Below, one piece after another: positions 43,842 to 54,000 of a stretch of DNA of 64,000 bases (position 1 is its first letter; every line of letters starts with the position of its first letter). A program made the translations under genes and the position numbers. The stretch is from SABI01 sp963678555 (lineage in GTDB: Bacteria > Spirochaetota > Spirochaetia > Sphaerochaetales > Sphaerochaetaceae). The notes beneath the pieces are model-generated. The model made no database searches. It saw nothing but the letters and a program-made list of their open reading frames with translations, and was not told the DNA's origin. The DNA is taken from positions 620,001 through 684,000 of the forward strand of contig OY782871.2 of the NCBI GenBank assembly GCA_963678555.2. Reading direction: 5' to 3'.

Positions 43842-46403
43842 ATGAAACACCTATGTACATATATCATCATACTCATTACTGTTCTGGTATCTCCCCTGTC
43901 TGCCATGCAGGTTGATATCCCCAATGAATTGCCGGCATATGAGAATCTTGCTGTTACCCTTACTCCCTCCCAGAGTGAGGGACCTGTGATGGCTGCTCGG
44001 CTCTACTTTTATCAGGAAGGGAAGAGAGACCCGCTCTATGCAGAGTTCATGCAAGAGAACGGGGAGTGGGTTGCGACCCTGCCGTATTCATATCTGCAGG
44101 GTGAAGAACTTGAGTATTACACGGTCATACAGAACACGAGCGGCACCTTCTTCCGTGAACCGGGGATCGGAACAGCAAAGGCTCGCCTGCTGCAGGATGA
44201 AACCCCTCCGGAGCTGAAACTGCTCTTTCCGGAAACCTTTGAGCTTCCTCTGGCTAAGGAGCAGCTGGTCGTGTTTCAGATTCTTGATGAGAGCAGCCTC
44301 AATGATTTCACCCTGACTCTCAATGGAGAACCTCTCACGAGGTCAGGCGTATTCAGCGAGTATCTCTCCTTTCTCATCGAACCCACAGATGCCAGTGATG
44401 TACACATTGCGGTGACGATGAAAGACCGGTACGGCAACGAGTCAATGGAAGAGTTCACCTTCACGGTGACTGAAGAGAACGTCCCGGCCTTCGCTGCCTC
44501 TGTAGATTTTGATGCCAGGCTTGATGCCGAGTATCTGATGAGCATGGGGGAGACTCAGAACTCGACAGATATCGGTGAGGTTTTCGGCGACTCCACTCAT
44601 GCGGTGAATCTCTCCTGGGACCTGTATGGGGAAACCTTCCTGAAAGCGGGACCTGTTTCCATAGAGATGTATCTTGGACTCAAGGATACGGTAGCTGCAC
44701 AGGATATTCTGGATAGCTATCCCAACACGCTGATCGCTGACATGCAGAATTTCCTCAACCTCTATAACCCGATCGACCTGACACGTGACTTTGACTACAC
44801 CGGTGACGAGGCAAGAATATACGGGAACGACAACACCGCCTACGTGAGACTGTTCCTGTTCGATCCTGCAATTTCCTATACGTTCGGTGACCAGAACGTG
44901 TACTACCAGAACGAAACCATCAAGAATATGCCCATGCGGGGGAGTTCTCTATCCATAGATCTTCCTTTCCTGGAACTCAATGTAAGCAAAGGACTGACTG
45001 ACACCGGTCTGTATCAGGTAGCATGGCCGGAGAACTTCCTGGGCTTCAGGTTCGCTGTCAAGGCGAAAGAGGACTGGTATCTGCAGACGAACCTCTCCCT
45101 CATAAGCAGTGCTCAGGGGACGTACGACACGCTGAAGGTCTCGGGTGCAGTATCACCGATAGGAACCCTGTATGATCTGGGTTCAGTGAATCCAGAACAG
45201 AATATGGTCTTTGGAATGAGCACCGGTTCACATAACAATCTATTCGATCTCGATGCCTCCTTCTCATTCAGTTTGTATAACGATGACGCAAGTTCGGTTA
45301 TAGATGTGAACAACCTCGCCGATGAGCTCGCTTCATTCTATGACGTTACTTCCTACGCGGGCTATCTCGACACGATTCAGGAGACCTTTCCGATTCTCAA
45401 TTTCTTCCTTCCCACGACCGGGCTTGTCTCCAGGGCGATCAGCCGGGACCTGTGGGGAATCACGTACGGAGTCGATCTCTCGATCCCTTCTGTCGGGCTG
45501 GAGGGTTGGATACGAAAGACCGACTCCACCTACAGAAGTCTGGGAGCCTCGGTTCCTACCGATGAATTCACCTATGGCGGTGCGTTCGAGAAATGGATCG
45601 GAGGATTGTCCCTCAGTGCAGGGTATACTTACACGCAAGATACTATCCTCGACATTTTGATTCATGAAATTATTCCTCTGGTCAGGCCGAGCTTTGCGGT
45701 CTCACCTACCATCACCGAGGACAGTATAGCCAATCAGGTTCACACGGCTACAGCAGGGATAACCACTCCCCGGTCCAGGATACTCGGTGGCCTTGGTATC
45801 GATTACTCCTTTGAGTTTGCCACCACGAATTCAGACTCGCTGCTAGCACAGACCAGCGACAGCGAGGTGCAGACAGCCATCGAGAACTCAGCAGCCAACA
45901 ATACCACCACCACACATACCGCAGAGGCGAGGTGGAGAAGCGGCAGGTACAGGTTTGGTGACTTCGGTCTCTCGTTCAATGCCAAGACGAAAGATTCCTA
46001 CATCCTGAAATCAAGGATCGAGGGTGTGAGTTCGAATACCACGTTCTGGGAATATGCGTATTCGTTATCGAGTCTGTTTACGTTCAAGTCATATGTACTC
46101 ACCCTGGGCTTTGACACAGAGTGGAGCACGGAGGAGGGAAGCGCCACAGAGTATGGCTATGACGCCAGGTTCTCTATAGCAGATACCTTCTTTGATTCAA
46201 TCAGTATCTCAGGATCACTCGATCAGGCGTTTGAGGCCTCGCTCGATGCGTATGAGATATCCGGTTCACTGACACTGGAAAAACGGTTCAGCGTGATCAA
46301 TACCTCGGCAGTCATGGATATACGTTTCTTTAACTCTTTAAGCGATGACACTACCGACTCGCTGACAACTGCCCTGACGGTACAAGCGACCGTTTCCAGG
46401 TGA
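43842..46403 (+). CDS. Large outer-membrane barrel-like protein with N-terminal Ig-like domains
   Basis: 853 residues, ATG preceded by GGAGG. A signal peptide (IIILITVLVSPLSA) precedes two Ig-like domains (about 25-110 and 115-210: RLYFYQEGKRDPLYAEFMQ; FQILDESSLNDFTLTLNG). Residues 220-853 are rich in aromatic and alternating strands (AVNLSWDLYGETFLKAG, YTFGDQNVYYQN, DIRFFNSLSDDTT) and end in LTVQATVSR. The layout suits a large barrel that presents or anchors the PKD-repeat protein encoded just upstream. No named family is recognised. A hairpin follows at 46434. Confidence 0.78.
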   Translation: MKHLCTYIIILITVLVSPLSAMQVDIPNELPAYENLAVTLTPSQSEGPVMAARLYFYQEGKRDPLYAEFMQENGEWVATLPYSYLQGEELEYYTVIQNTSGTFFREPGIGTAKARLLQDETPPELKLLFPETFELPLAKEQLVVFQILDESSLNDFTLTLNGEPLTRSGVFSEYLSFLIEPTDASDVHIAVTMKDRYGNESMEEFTFTVTEENVPAFAASVDFDARLDAEYLMSMGETQNSTDIGEVFGDSTHAVNLSWDLYGETFLKAGPVSIEMYLGLKDTVAAQDILDSYPNTLIADMQNFLNLYNPIDLTRDFDYTGDEARIYGNDNTAYVRLFLFDPAISYTFGDQNVYYQNETIKNMPMRGSSLSIDLPFLELNVSKGLTDTGLYQVAWPENFLGFRFAVKAKEDWYLQTNLSLISSAQGTYDTLKVSGAVSPIGTLYDLGSVNPEQNMVFGMSTGSHNNLFDLDASFSFSLYNDDASSVIDVNNLADELASFYDVTSYAGYLDTIQETFPILNFFLPTTGLVSRAISRDLWGITYGVDLSIPSVGLEGWIRKTDSTYRSLGASVPTDEFTYGGAFEKWIGGLSLSAGYTYTQDTILDILIHEIIPLVRPSFAVSPTITEDSIANQVHTATAGITTPRSRILGGLGIDYSFEFATTNSDSLLAQTSDSEVQTAIENSAANNTTTTHTAEARWRSGRYRFGDFGLSFNAKTKDSYILKSRIEGVSSNTTFWEYAYSLSSLFTFKSYVLTLGFDTEWSTEEGSATEYGYDARFSIADTFFDSISISGSLDQAFEASLDAYEISGSLTLEKRFSVINTSAVMDIRFFNSLSDDTTDSLTTALTVQATVSR

Positions 46404-46934
46404 GTGTACCGCTCCGTATCCTGCCAACAGAGACATCGTATGGTGTCCCTGTTGGAATGCTGTCATCACAAGAAGGTGTGGAACGTTCAGACCGGAGAAG
46501 TCAGCGAAGTAGATCAGGATCAGGCGATTTCCCGTTGCATCACCTTTTTCTCCCATATATCCAATGTTGAACGGGAGATCACAGGGTACCATAGGTTCTC
46601 ACATACGAGGGAAGCCTGATCCCCGATTCCCTGTCTTCTTCCAGGTCCCGCTATACAGGTGAACCGCACTGATGTGGGCAGCTCCGTTTCGAAGGTCGAA
46701 CAGACAGAACAATAGACACGAGTGCACGTCTCTGCCTCTGTAACCAATGCCGTTCGGCACAGTACCGTGTATACCACTGAACCCTGCCGGAAACCCCGTA
46801 TCGGTTCACCTGCGTCAGATAATGAACAGAGGTGCCGTCCCCTCCAGTTGATACGCCGTTTATATTACCGATATACTGTGCCGAACATCTGATGGCCAGC
46901 CATCAGAAAAAGACAGGTAGGCAGGAGCTCTCTC
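46404..46934. other. Intergenic region before the Sua5-type gene
   Basis: Apart from the hairpin at 46434-46465 I see nothing supportable. Short frames on both strands are Cys/Arg-rich and lack ribosome-binding sites. Confidence 0.45.
46434..46465 (+). terminator. Hairpin after the barrel-like gene
   Basis: CCAACAGAGACA (46434-46445) pairs with TGTCCCTGTTGG (46454-46465) over 12 positions with one mismatch. No T-run follows, so efficiency is uncertain. Confidence 0.5.
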
Positions 46935-48416
46935 ATGGCGATTCTGAACAGAAACCGCACAACAGTACAGAAGGACAAAGATTCACTCATCTTTCTCGAC
47001 ACAAAGATATTCTTTGATGAAATGAAGAAGACCCGCCTGCATGCAGATGCTGAGGTCCTCAGTGGTGACATAGTCACCGCATTGAAGGAACTGTGCAGCC
47101 GGTTCACCCTGGTGCTCGTGGAAGAGTCCGGGAATCAGGACGCTGCCGCCGAAACCCGGGTGAACTCCATGATCTCACAGTCGGGGATAGATATCGCCTC
47201 CACCGTGAAGGGAGTGGAGGAGGTCAGAGAACTGCACCGGGCTGGGACGGCACCTCCCGCCGTGGTCGAGCTTCTCTCCCCGGGTTCATCCATGTCTCCC
47301 GAACAGATATACCTCATCCACGCAGGTCTTACCGTGACCTTCTTCTGTGATGAAGAAGGCCGGAAGGATACAGAATCGTGTCTTCCCGACACCCTGACCC
47401 TCAGCTTTCACACGTTTAGTGATATAGCCTCCTGGATACTCTCTCATCCCCGGCCGTACCGGAATCTGCGAAAGGCGCTGCAGCAGGGGGGAGACCTCCT
47501 GGCACACGGAGGACTGGTCGCATTCCCGACGGAAACAGTATATGGACTCGGTGCGGATGCGACAGACCCGAACGCCGTAAAGAAGATTTTTTCAGCGAAG
47601 AAACGCCCCTTCTTTGACCCCCTGATCGTACATGTGTCGGATAGCGCCCAGATGCTGCCCCTCGTTACCGAACTGCCCGAAAAGGCCTCACTCCTGATCT
47701 CCCGTTTCTGGCCCGGACCGTTGACCGTCGTCCTTCCCAAATCAGACCTAATACCAGAGATCGTGACCGCCGGCTTTCCCTCAGTCGCCATACGGATGCC
47801 CAGCAACCCGCTGGCCCTTGAATTGATCCGTCTTTCGGGAAAACCCATCGCTGCGCCCAGTGCGAATCTGTTCGGGTATACCAGTCCGACTACAGCACGA
47901 CATGTACAAGAGCAGCTGGAAGACTCGTGCGATGCGATAATCGACGGCGGTGGGTGTACCGTGGGAATCGAGTCGACAGTGATTTCCTTTATCGGGGACA
48001 TCCCCAGAATACTCAGGCCTGGCGGCATAGACCAGTCGGCAATTGAAGCATGTATCGGGAACGTCCTCTCGGGAGAGCAGCAGTCCGAGAAAGAGATATC
48101 AGAAAGTCCCGGCATGCTGCCAAGCCATTATGCCACTGAAACACCGCTTCGAATCGTTGAAGACCTGACCGACTATGCTTCACGAAAGGATGTAGGAGTA
48201 CTGCTGTACGGGATGAGCTCTCAGGTGTTTTCCGGTCCGGTAGAATATCTGAGCCCCTCAGGTGATCCCGCTGAAGCAGCCATGCGATTGTATCAGGCGA
48301 TGAGGAGACTCGACAGCCTCTCATTATCATTGATCGTGGTGAAACTGTTACCGGAGGAGGGTATCGGTCTGGCAGTCAACAACCGCCTCCAGAAGGCTGC
48401 TGCCGACCTGCAGTGA
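46935..48416 (+). CDS. Threonylcarbamoyl-AMP synthase (Sua5/YrdC-type) with N-terminal extension
   Basis: 493 residues; AGGAGC precedes the ATG. Residues about 185-375 are the YrdC domain that makes threonylcarbamoyl-AMP for the t6A37 modification of ANN-decoding tRNAs: LVAFPTETVYGLGADA, KKIFSAKKRPFFDPLIVHV, SRFWPGPLTVVLP, SVAIRMPSNPLAL and the nucleotide motif PSANLFGYTSPT. The C-terminal 110 residues (SPGMLPSHYAT onward) match the SUA5 domain. The first 175 residues are extra compared with the usual 330-350 and look like a degenerate HAD-type domain (SLIFLDTKIFFDE, then LIHAGLTVTFFCDEEG). The catalytic D-x-D is not preserved, so this part may be regulatory. Confidence 0.9.
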   Translation: MAILNRNRTTVQKDKDSLIFLDTKIFFDEMKKTRLHADAEVLSGDIVTALKELCSRFTLVLVEESGNQDAAAETRVNSMISQSGIDIASTVKGVEEVRELHRAGTAPPAVVELLSPGSSMSPEQIYLIHAGLTVTFFCDEEGRKDTESCLPDTLTLSFHTFSDIASWILSHPRPYRNLRKALQQGGDLLAHGGLVAFPTETVYGLGADATDPNAVKKIFSAKKRPFFDPLIVHVSDSAQMLPLVTELPEKASLLISRFWPGPLTVVLPKSDLIPEIVTAGFPSVAIRMPSNPLALELIRLSGKPIAAPSANLFGYTSPTTARHVQEQLEDSCDAIIDGGGCTVGIESTVISFIGDIPRILRPGGIDQSAIEACIGNVLSGEQQSEKEISESPGMLPSHYATETPLRIVEDLTDYASRKDVGVLLYGMSSQVFSGPVEYLSPSGDPAEAAMRLYQAMRRLDSLSLSLIVVKLLPEEGIGLAVNNRLQKAAADLQ

Positions 48417-48764
48417 GAACAGTGTCAAGGCATTCTGCACAACCCTTCACCATGCCCCGTCCTCGTTGAGTACCGCCCGGTGTCATCATGAAATCCAGGC
48501 CTCAATGTATCTGCGATTCTCACGGATATACAGACACGTTTTGAACATATCGTAAGCCTGTATCCTTCATCCTGATATCCTTCCGGTGTGTTGGGGGGTG
48601 ACTAGATCGTCATACACCATGTGGAAGGACGTGGTTTTTCGTTTTTATAGGATACAGGGTTATCTTCAATCTTGCGGCCCACATGGGAATACATTACTCT
48701 TGTAGTATAGGAACAATCCGGATGGTGGCTTGTGATTGGCTGATGTATCAGAAAGAGAAATACT
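48417..48764. other. Intergenic region before the REC-HD-GYP gene
   Basis: No gene seen. TAGTAT near 48706-48711 is a possible -10 for the downstream gene, with no good -35. No hairpin of note. Confidence 0.4.
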
Positions 48765-49811
48765 ATGAAAAAAATCATTGTGGTTGATGATGAGAAAAGT
48801 ATCAGATTCACCTTCAGAACATTTCTCCAGAATGATGGGTACCTCGTAAGAGAAGCTGAAGATGCGGACTGTGCTCTAGAACAGATACGGGAAGATCCAC
48901 CTGATATTGTTATCTCTGACATCATTCTCCCCAGGATCAACGGAGTTGAACTACTCAAATCAATTCATTCCATTTCAAAAGACATCAAAGTGATTATGGT
49001 CACCGGACAACCGACTCTTGAGTCTGCAACTGATGCTGTCAGAAACGGGGCCTGTGACTATCTCTTCAAACCGGTCAGCAAGATAAACCTCCTCAGGGCA
49101 GTTGCCACTGCCATAAAGATTAAGGATCTGGAAGATGAGAACCGGACCTATCAGGAAAATCTTGAGAAGATGGTCGAAGAGCGAACCCTTCAGCTGAAGA
49201 ACGCACTGGAGAGTGTACGGCAGGCTTCTTTTGACACCGTTCTCACACTCGCGCGGGCAGCGGAATTCAAAGACGAGAATACGTTCAATCATCTCATACG
49301 TATGAGCGAGTACACGACCTTGTTAGCTGAGAACACCGGGTGCTGTACGGAACATCCGGAGACTATCAAATTTGCGGCGCTTCTACATGATATCGGCAAG
49401 ATCGGTATTCCGGATCATATCCTGCTGAAACCCGGGAAACTGGATGCAGAGGAATGGGAAATCATGAAAAAGCATGCAGAGTACGGAGGTCGTATCCTGG
49501 AACATGCCCACAGTGATGTTCTGAGAATCGGAAGAGACATTGCAGTCTCCCACCATGAAAAATGGGATGGGACCGGGTATCCCGAAGGCCTGGCCGGGGA
49601 AGATATTCCGATAGTCGGAAGAATGGCCGCTATAGCTGACGTCTTCGATGCCCTCTCTACGAAACGAGTATATAAGGATGCATTCGATATTGAGCAGTCA
49701 TTCACCATTATTGAAGAAGGACGAGGAAAACATTTCGACCCGAAACTTGTCGATGAATTCTTGTCACATCGGGAACAGATTATCAGCATATGGGAGACAA
49801 ACCGGGATTGA
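48765..49811 (+). CDS. Response regulator with HD-GYP domain, cyclic-di-GMP phosphodiesterase
   Basis: 348 residues. The receiver (1-120) has VVDDEKSIRFT, the central aspartate in DIVISDIILPRINGVEL and lysine in DYLFKPVSKINL. A short coiled coil (125-155) leads to the HD-GYP domain (about 160-340) with LLHDIGKIGIPDHILLKPG and SHHEKWDGTGYPEGLAG, so catalysis is expected. It is a paralog of the product at 7877. It precedes the sensor/chemosensory-type gene block and could be its output. The ribosome-binding site is weak. Confidence 0.92.
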   Translation: MKKIIVVDDEKSIRFTFRTFLQNDGYLVREAEDADCALEQIREDPPDIVISDIILPRINGVELLKSIHSISKDIKVIMVTGQPTLESATDAVRNGACDYLFKPVSKINLLRAVATAIKIKDLEDENRTYQENLEKMVEERTLQLKNALESVRQASFDTVLTLARAAEFKDENTFNHLIRMSEYTTLLAENTGCCTEHPETIKFAALLHDIGKIGIPDHILLKPGKLDAEEWEIMKKHAEYGGRILEHAHSDVLRIGRDIAVSHHEKWDGTGYPEGLAGEDIPIVGRMAAIADVFDALSTKRVYKDAFDIEQSFTIIEEGRGKHFDPKLVDEFLSHREQIISIWETNRD

Positions 49812-49893
49812 TTACACGTAACAGCTACAGCCTATAGAGTTGCGTGGGTGACAGAACCTGCCGAGTACGCGCTCGAACAAGGAGGACGGTACG

Positions 49894-51045
49894 ATGAAAG
49901 GATATGATTGCTGCAGAATCGGAAACAAGGAAGCGGGTCTACACAATTCAAAGTCGCGATTGTTCAGGTTAGGTCTCCTTGTGTTCACGTTACTTCTGAT
50001 AGCAGGCTTGTTCTCCGGCTGCAGGAAGGAGGAACCAGTCAGAATCGGGGTGATAATTTCACAAAGCGGTCCCGGCGGATACCTTTCAGCTACCCTTGAT
50101 GCTATTCAACTCGCAGTGAATGAAGTCAATGAACATGGCGGCATCCAGAATAGAATCATTGAATTGTACAGTACAGATAATGAAACCGATAGAGATATCG
50201 CGATCAGACAATTCCGGGAAATGGAAAAGGAAGTCTCTCCTGACCTGTATATCACTGCCCTGAGTGCAATATCTTCACAGCTCCTTCCCCTTGCGGAGAA
50301 GGCTGAAGTACCCATTCTCTGTATTGTCACTTCAATGGAAGACCTTACAGAAAACGCAGAATGGGCGTTTCGCTTCTACTCAATGGCAAGCGAAGAAGTA
50401 TCTCCTATCATGACGTCTTTAGTGAAACACACCATAAAAAGTGTAGGAATCCTGCACTCCGATGATGAATACGGCATGTCAGTATTCAACCAACTGAGGA
50501 TAGAGGCATTAAAAAAGGGGATATCCGTATCGGATGAGTCGTTTACAAATGGAGATGCTGATCTTACTGAACAGGTCAGGAAACTCTCTGGAAATGAAGG
50601 GATCTATGTTGTTGGCCTTGTTTCGGCTATACCGGTTGCGATTTCTGCATTCAGCGAAACGGGGTATAAGGGATATCGTCTGGCACCGAGTGGCGCCTGT
50701 AACCCGGACATCCTCTCGATGCCGGATGCTGAGGGAATGCTGATCGCAGCCCCCATCCTGTACAAGCCCAATTTTTTTCTTGCCGAACGATTGACATCAA
50801 CCTTTATGGAAAGGTACGGGATTACACCTAATCACCAGGCTGCTTCCGGCTACGAAGCCATTAAAATCCTTGCAGGCCTTCTCCAGGATGGAGAAATCAC
50901 CCGCTCTGCGATACGCGAGAAGATGTCATCAGGATTCGTGTATACAGGAACGCTCGGCAATATTTCTGTACCGAAAGGAGAACATGATTATACCTTCCCC
51001 CTCTACCCTGCACGGATAGAAAAAGGAGGTATCGTGTATGAATAA
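49894..51045 (+). CDS. Periplasmic substrate-binding lipoprotein (branched-chain amino-acid/amide receptor type)
   Basis: 383 residues, AAGGAGG eight nt before the ATG. The signal peptide ends in a lipobox (LIAGLFSGC), so the protein is a lipid-anchored Peripla_BP_6-type receptor. Seen: PVRIGVIISQSGPGGYLS, LAVNEVNEHGGIQNRIIELY and the hinge-type ASGYEAIKILAGLL. No ABC permease is encoded nearby. The gene overlaps the hybrid kinase start by eight bases, so the receptor probably senses a small ligand and hands the signal to the periplasmic domain of that kinase. Ligand class (amino acids, amides, urea) is a guess. Confidence 0.9.
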   Translation: MKGYDCCRIGNKEAGLHNSKSRLFRLGLLVFTLLLIAGLFSGCRKEEPVRIGVIISQSGPGGYLSATLDAIQLAVNEVNEHGGIQNRIIELYSTDNETDRDIAIRQFREMEKEVSPDLYITALSAISSQLLPLAEKAEVPILCIVTSMEDLTENAEWAFRFYSMASEEVSPIMTSLVKHTIKSVGILHSDDEYGMSVFNQLRIEALKKGISVSDESFTNGDADLTEQVRKLSGNEGIYVVGLVSAIPVAISAFSETGYKGYRLAPSGACNPDILSMPDAEGMLIAAPILYKPNFFLAERLTSTFMERYGITPNHQAASGYEAIKILAGLLQDGEITRSAIREKMSSGFVYTGTLGNISVPKGEHDYTFPLYPARIEKGGIVYE

Positions 51046-54000
51046 GAAACACTCCTGGTCTATCGGGACACGGCTTTTCACAGGTTTTTTCCTTTTCTGC
51101 ATCCTTCTAGCAGGTATAGGGTACTATACGACACAATCATCAATGGCCACTCTAGCAGAACATACAAAGGAGCACACCCTGTACGTTGCCGAGAAAATGC
51201 GTTCGGACTTTGAAATTGAGATTGATCGAAAACGCAGGATGTTATTTCTCTATACAATAGGGTCAAGAATATGGGAATCTACGAATCCCGCACAGAGATT
51301 GCAGGAAGACCTGATAGAGGGAATTGAAAAAGAGTATGGTCTGCGGATTTTCAACAGAGCAATTCTTACAGACAGTGAGGGGAACTGCATTGCCGACACG
51401 AGAAACCTAGCGACCGGGAATCTGGCTGATCAGACCTGGTGGATCAAAACCAAAGAACTCGGATACTACGCAGACAGCATTCGGGAGAATTCCGACTCTG
51501 AAGAGATGAATGTGTATTTCCCTCTATCTGTACAGATACTCGACGAAGAGAATCGTTTTGCGGGCATTCTGTCAGTAGATATAAATTTGAGTGTGTTTAC
51601 CCAACAGATGGCGACTTCAGCTCTTCCACATAGAACAAGTCAGGTCAGAATACTCAGCTCATCCGGTAGACTCCTGTTCTCAACTCAGCCATATATCCCG
51701 CACAGTGATATTACCGGAAAAAGTTTCTGGAATATGTTGAAGGACAAGGATACGGGCTTTTTTATTGATGATGAATCAGGGTTTCAAAAATCTTTCGGCT
51801 TTTCCAAACTTGAAAACTCACATAGGGCTTCTCCCTGGTATTTCCTGGTTGACAGTCACATGGATGAAGTGTTTAGATCGGCTCTGGATTTACAGCGAAC
51901 GAATTATATTATTCTAGGATTTGTCATACTACTCGGTATGACACTTGCGTATTTCATTTCAAGGACAATAACCAAACCGCTGTTCGCACTGAAAACAGTT
52001 GTGGAGCAGGTAGGTCCTGAAAATCTGACCCTGCGGACCAATATATCAAGCAGTGATGAAGTTGGCCGGATCGCCAGCTCTTTCGATACCATGATGGATC
52101 TTCTGCAAAATCAGGCAGAATCTCTCACACAACAGAACTGGATTGAAACAGGACAGAATACCATAGGCAAAACAATGCGGAAGGCGAAGGGGATACCCCA
52201 GCTCTGCACGAAAGTCCTGACCGATGTAGCCCATTATATGAATGCATCCATTGGTGCATGCTATGTTGAGGAGAATGGAATTCTCCACAGAAAAGGCTCG
52301 TATGCATTTCTGAAGGGTAAGAACACACCCGACTCATATGCACTCAATGAAGGCCTCGTCGGACAGACTGCAGCTGAGGGGGTCATGAGAGTTATTGAAC
52401 AGTTCCCCGATGACTACCTGTTTATAGGCTCTTCCATCGGTTCCGGATCTCCGAGGACTCTGGTAGAGGTCCCTGTTATCCTTAACGAGAAGGTAAAAGG
52501 TGTCATCGAACTCGGTTTCATCACCGACCCTCCGCCCTTCTGGAAGGAGCTTATCACTGCAGTGGCCAGGGATTTTGCAGTTTCACTTGATTCACTCCAA
52601 AAAGCTGAAATGGAACGAAGACTGCTTCGAACAACAGAAGAGCAAAAACAGGAACTGCAGAGTCAGCAGGAAGAGCTGCGAGTGACCAATGAAGAACTTG
52701 AGGAACAGACGGAACGCCTGAGACTATCAGAGGATCATCTAAAACAGCAACAGGCGGAACTTGAGAATACCAATGCAGAGCTGGAAGAGAAGAACGTTGC
52801 TCTGAAAGAGAAACAGGAGACTATAGAGCGATCTCGCAGGGACCTGATTGCCAAGGCGGAAGAATTGAACAGAGAAAGCCGATACAAGTCCGATTTCCTT
52901 TCGAATATGTCTCATGAGTTGAGGACCCCTCTGAACAGTCTGCTTCTCCTCTCCCAGGATCTTATGAATAACGAGCCCAACAATTTGAATGAAGAACAGA
53001 TAGAATCGGCTCAGATTATATACAATGGAGGGAAGGATCTTCTTGCTCTCATTAACCAGATTCTTGATATGTCTAAGATTGAGGCAGGCAAGATGGAGCT
53101 GCACCCGGAGACCTTCCGTGTTGAAAATTTCAGGAACATTCTTGAACATACGTTCTCACGTATGGCAGAAGAAAAGGGAATTGAGTTCACTATAGAGATG
53201 GATCCGAAAGCACCGAAACAGATCGTTACAGATGTGATGCGAGTCGAACAGATCCTCAGGAACCTTGTGAGCAACGCCATAAAATTTACTGAGAAGGGCT
53301 CTGTGCATGTGCATTTTTCGCGTGAAATACAGGGTCACAATCAGATGCTCGGCATCAGGGTGATTGACACGGGAATCGGCATACCACAGGAACAGCAGAA
53401 GGATATATTCTCCGCCTTCCATCAGGGGGAAAGTGGCACTTCACGACGTTTCGGAGGAACAGGCCTCGGTCTCACAATAACCAGGGAGCTTACCGGACTT
53501 CTCGGCGGTACCCTTTCTCTCGAAAGCGTAAAAGGTGAAGGGACCGCCTTCACCGTACTGCTTCCTCTCTCCATGACAACTCAGACACAACCATCTCCCG
53601 ATTCAAGCAGACAATCGGAGCCTGATCAGCTCTCGGCAGGGCAGAGCGGGGAGTTTCTGCCCCATTCAATACCGACAGAAAACGTACAGGAAGAGTACAC
53701 TCCTCCGGTGAAGGATGACAGAGCAAAACTGAAAGATGGTGTAAAAACCATTCTTGTTATCGAAGATGATATCCGATTCCTCTCCACCGTGATGAAACAA
53801 TGCAAGGCGAGAGGGTTCAACTGTATTAGTGAATCTTCCGGAAAGAGAGGCTTGAAAAGTGCCAGAACGTACCATCCTGACGGAATAATACTTGACCTGC
53901 ACCTGCCTGAAATGGATGGCTATCAAGTCCTTGAGCAGTTAAAGAATGATACGGACATCCGTCATATTCCCGTACATATCATATCTGTGGAGGATCCTTC

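Noticed and set aside
46404..46777. Short frames on both strands after the barrel-like gene
   Set aside because: Cys/Arg-rich, no start signals, overlapping a hairpin and each other.
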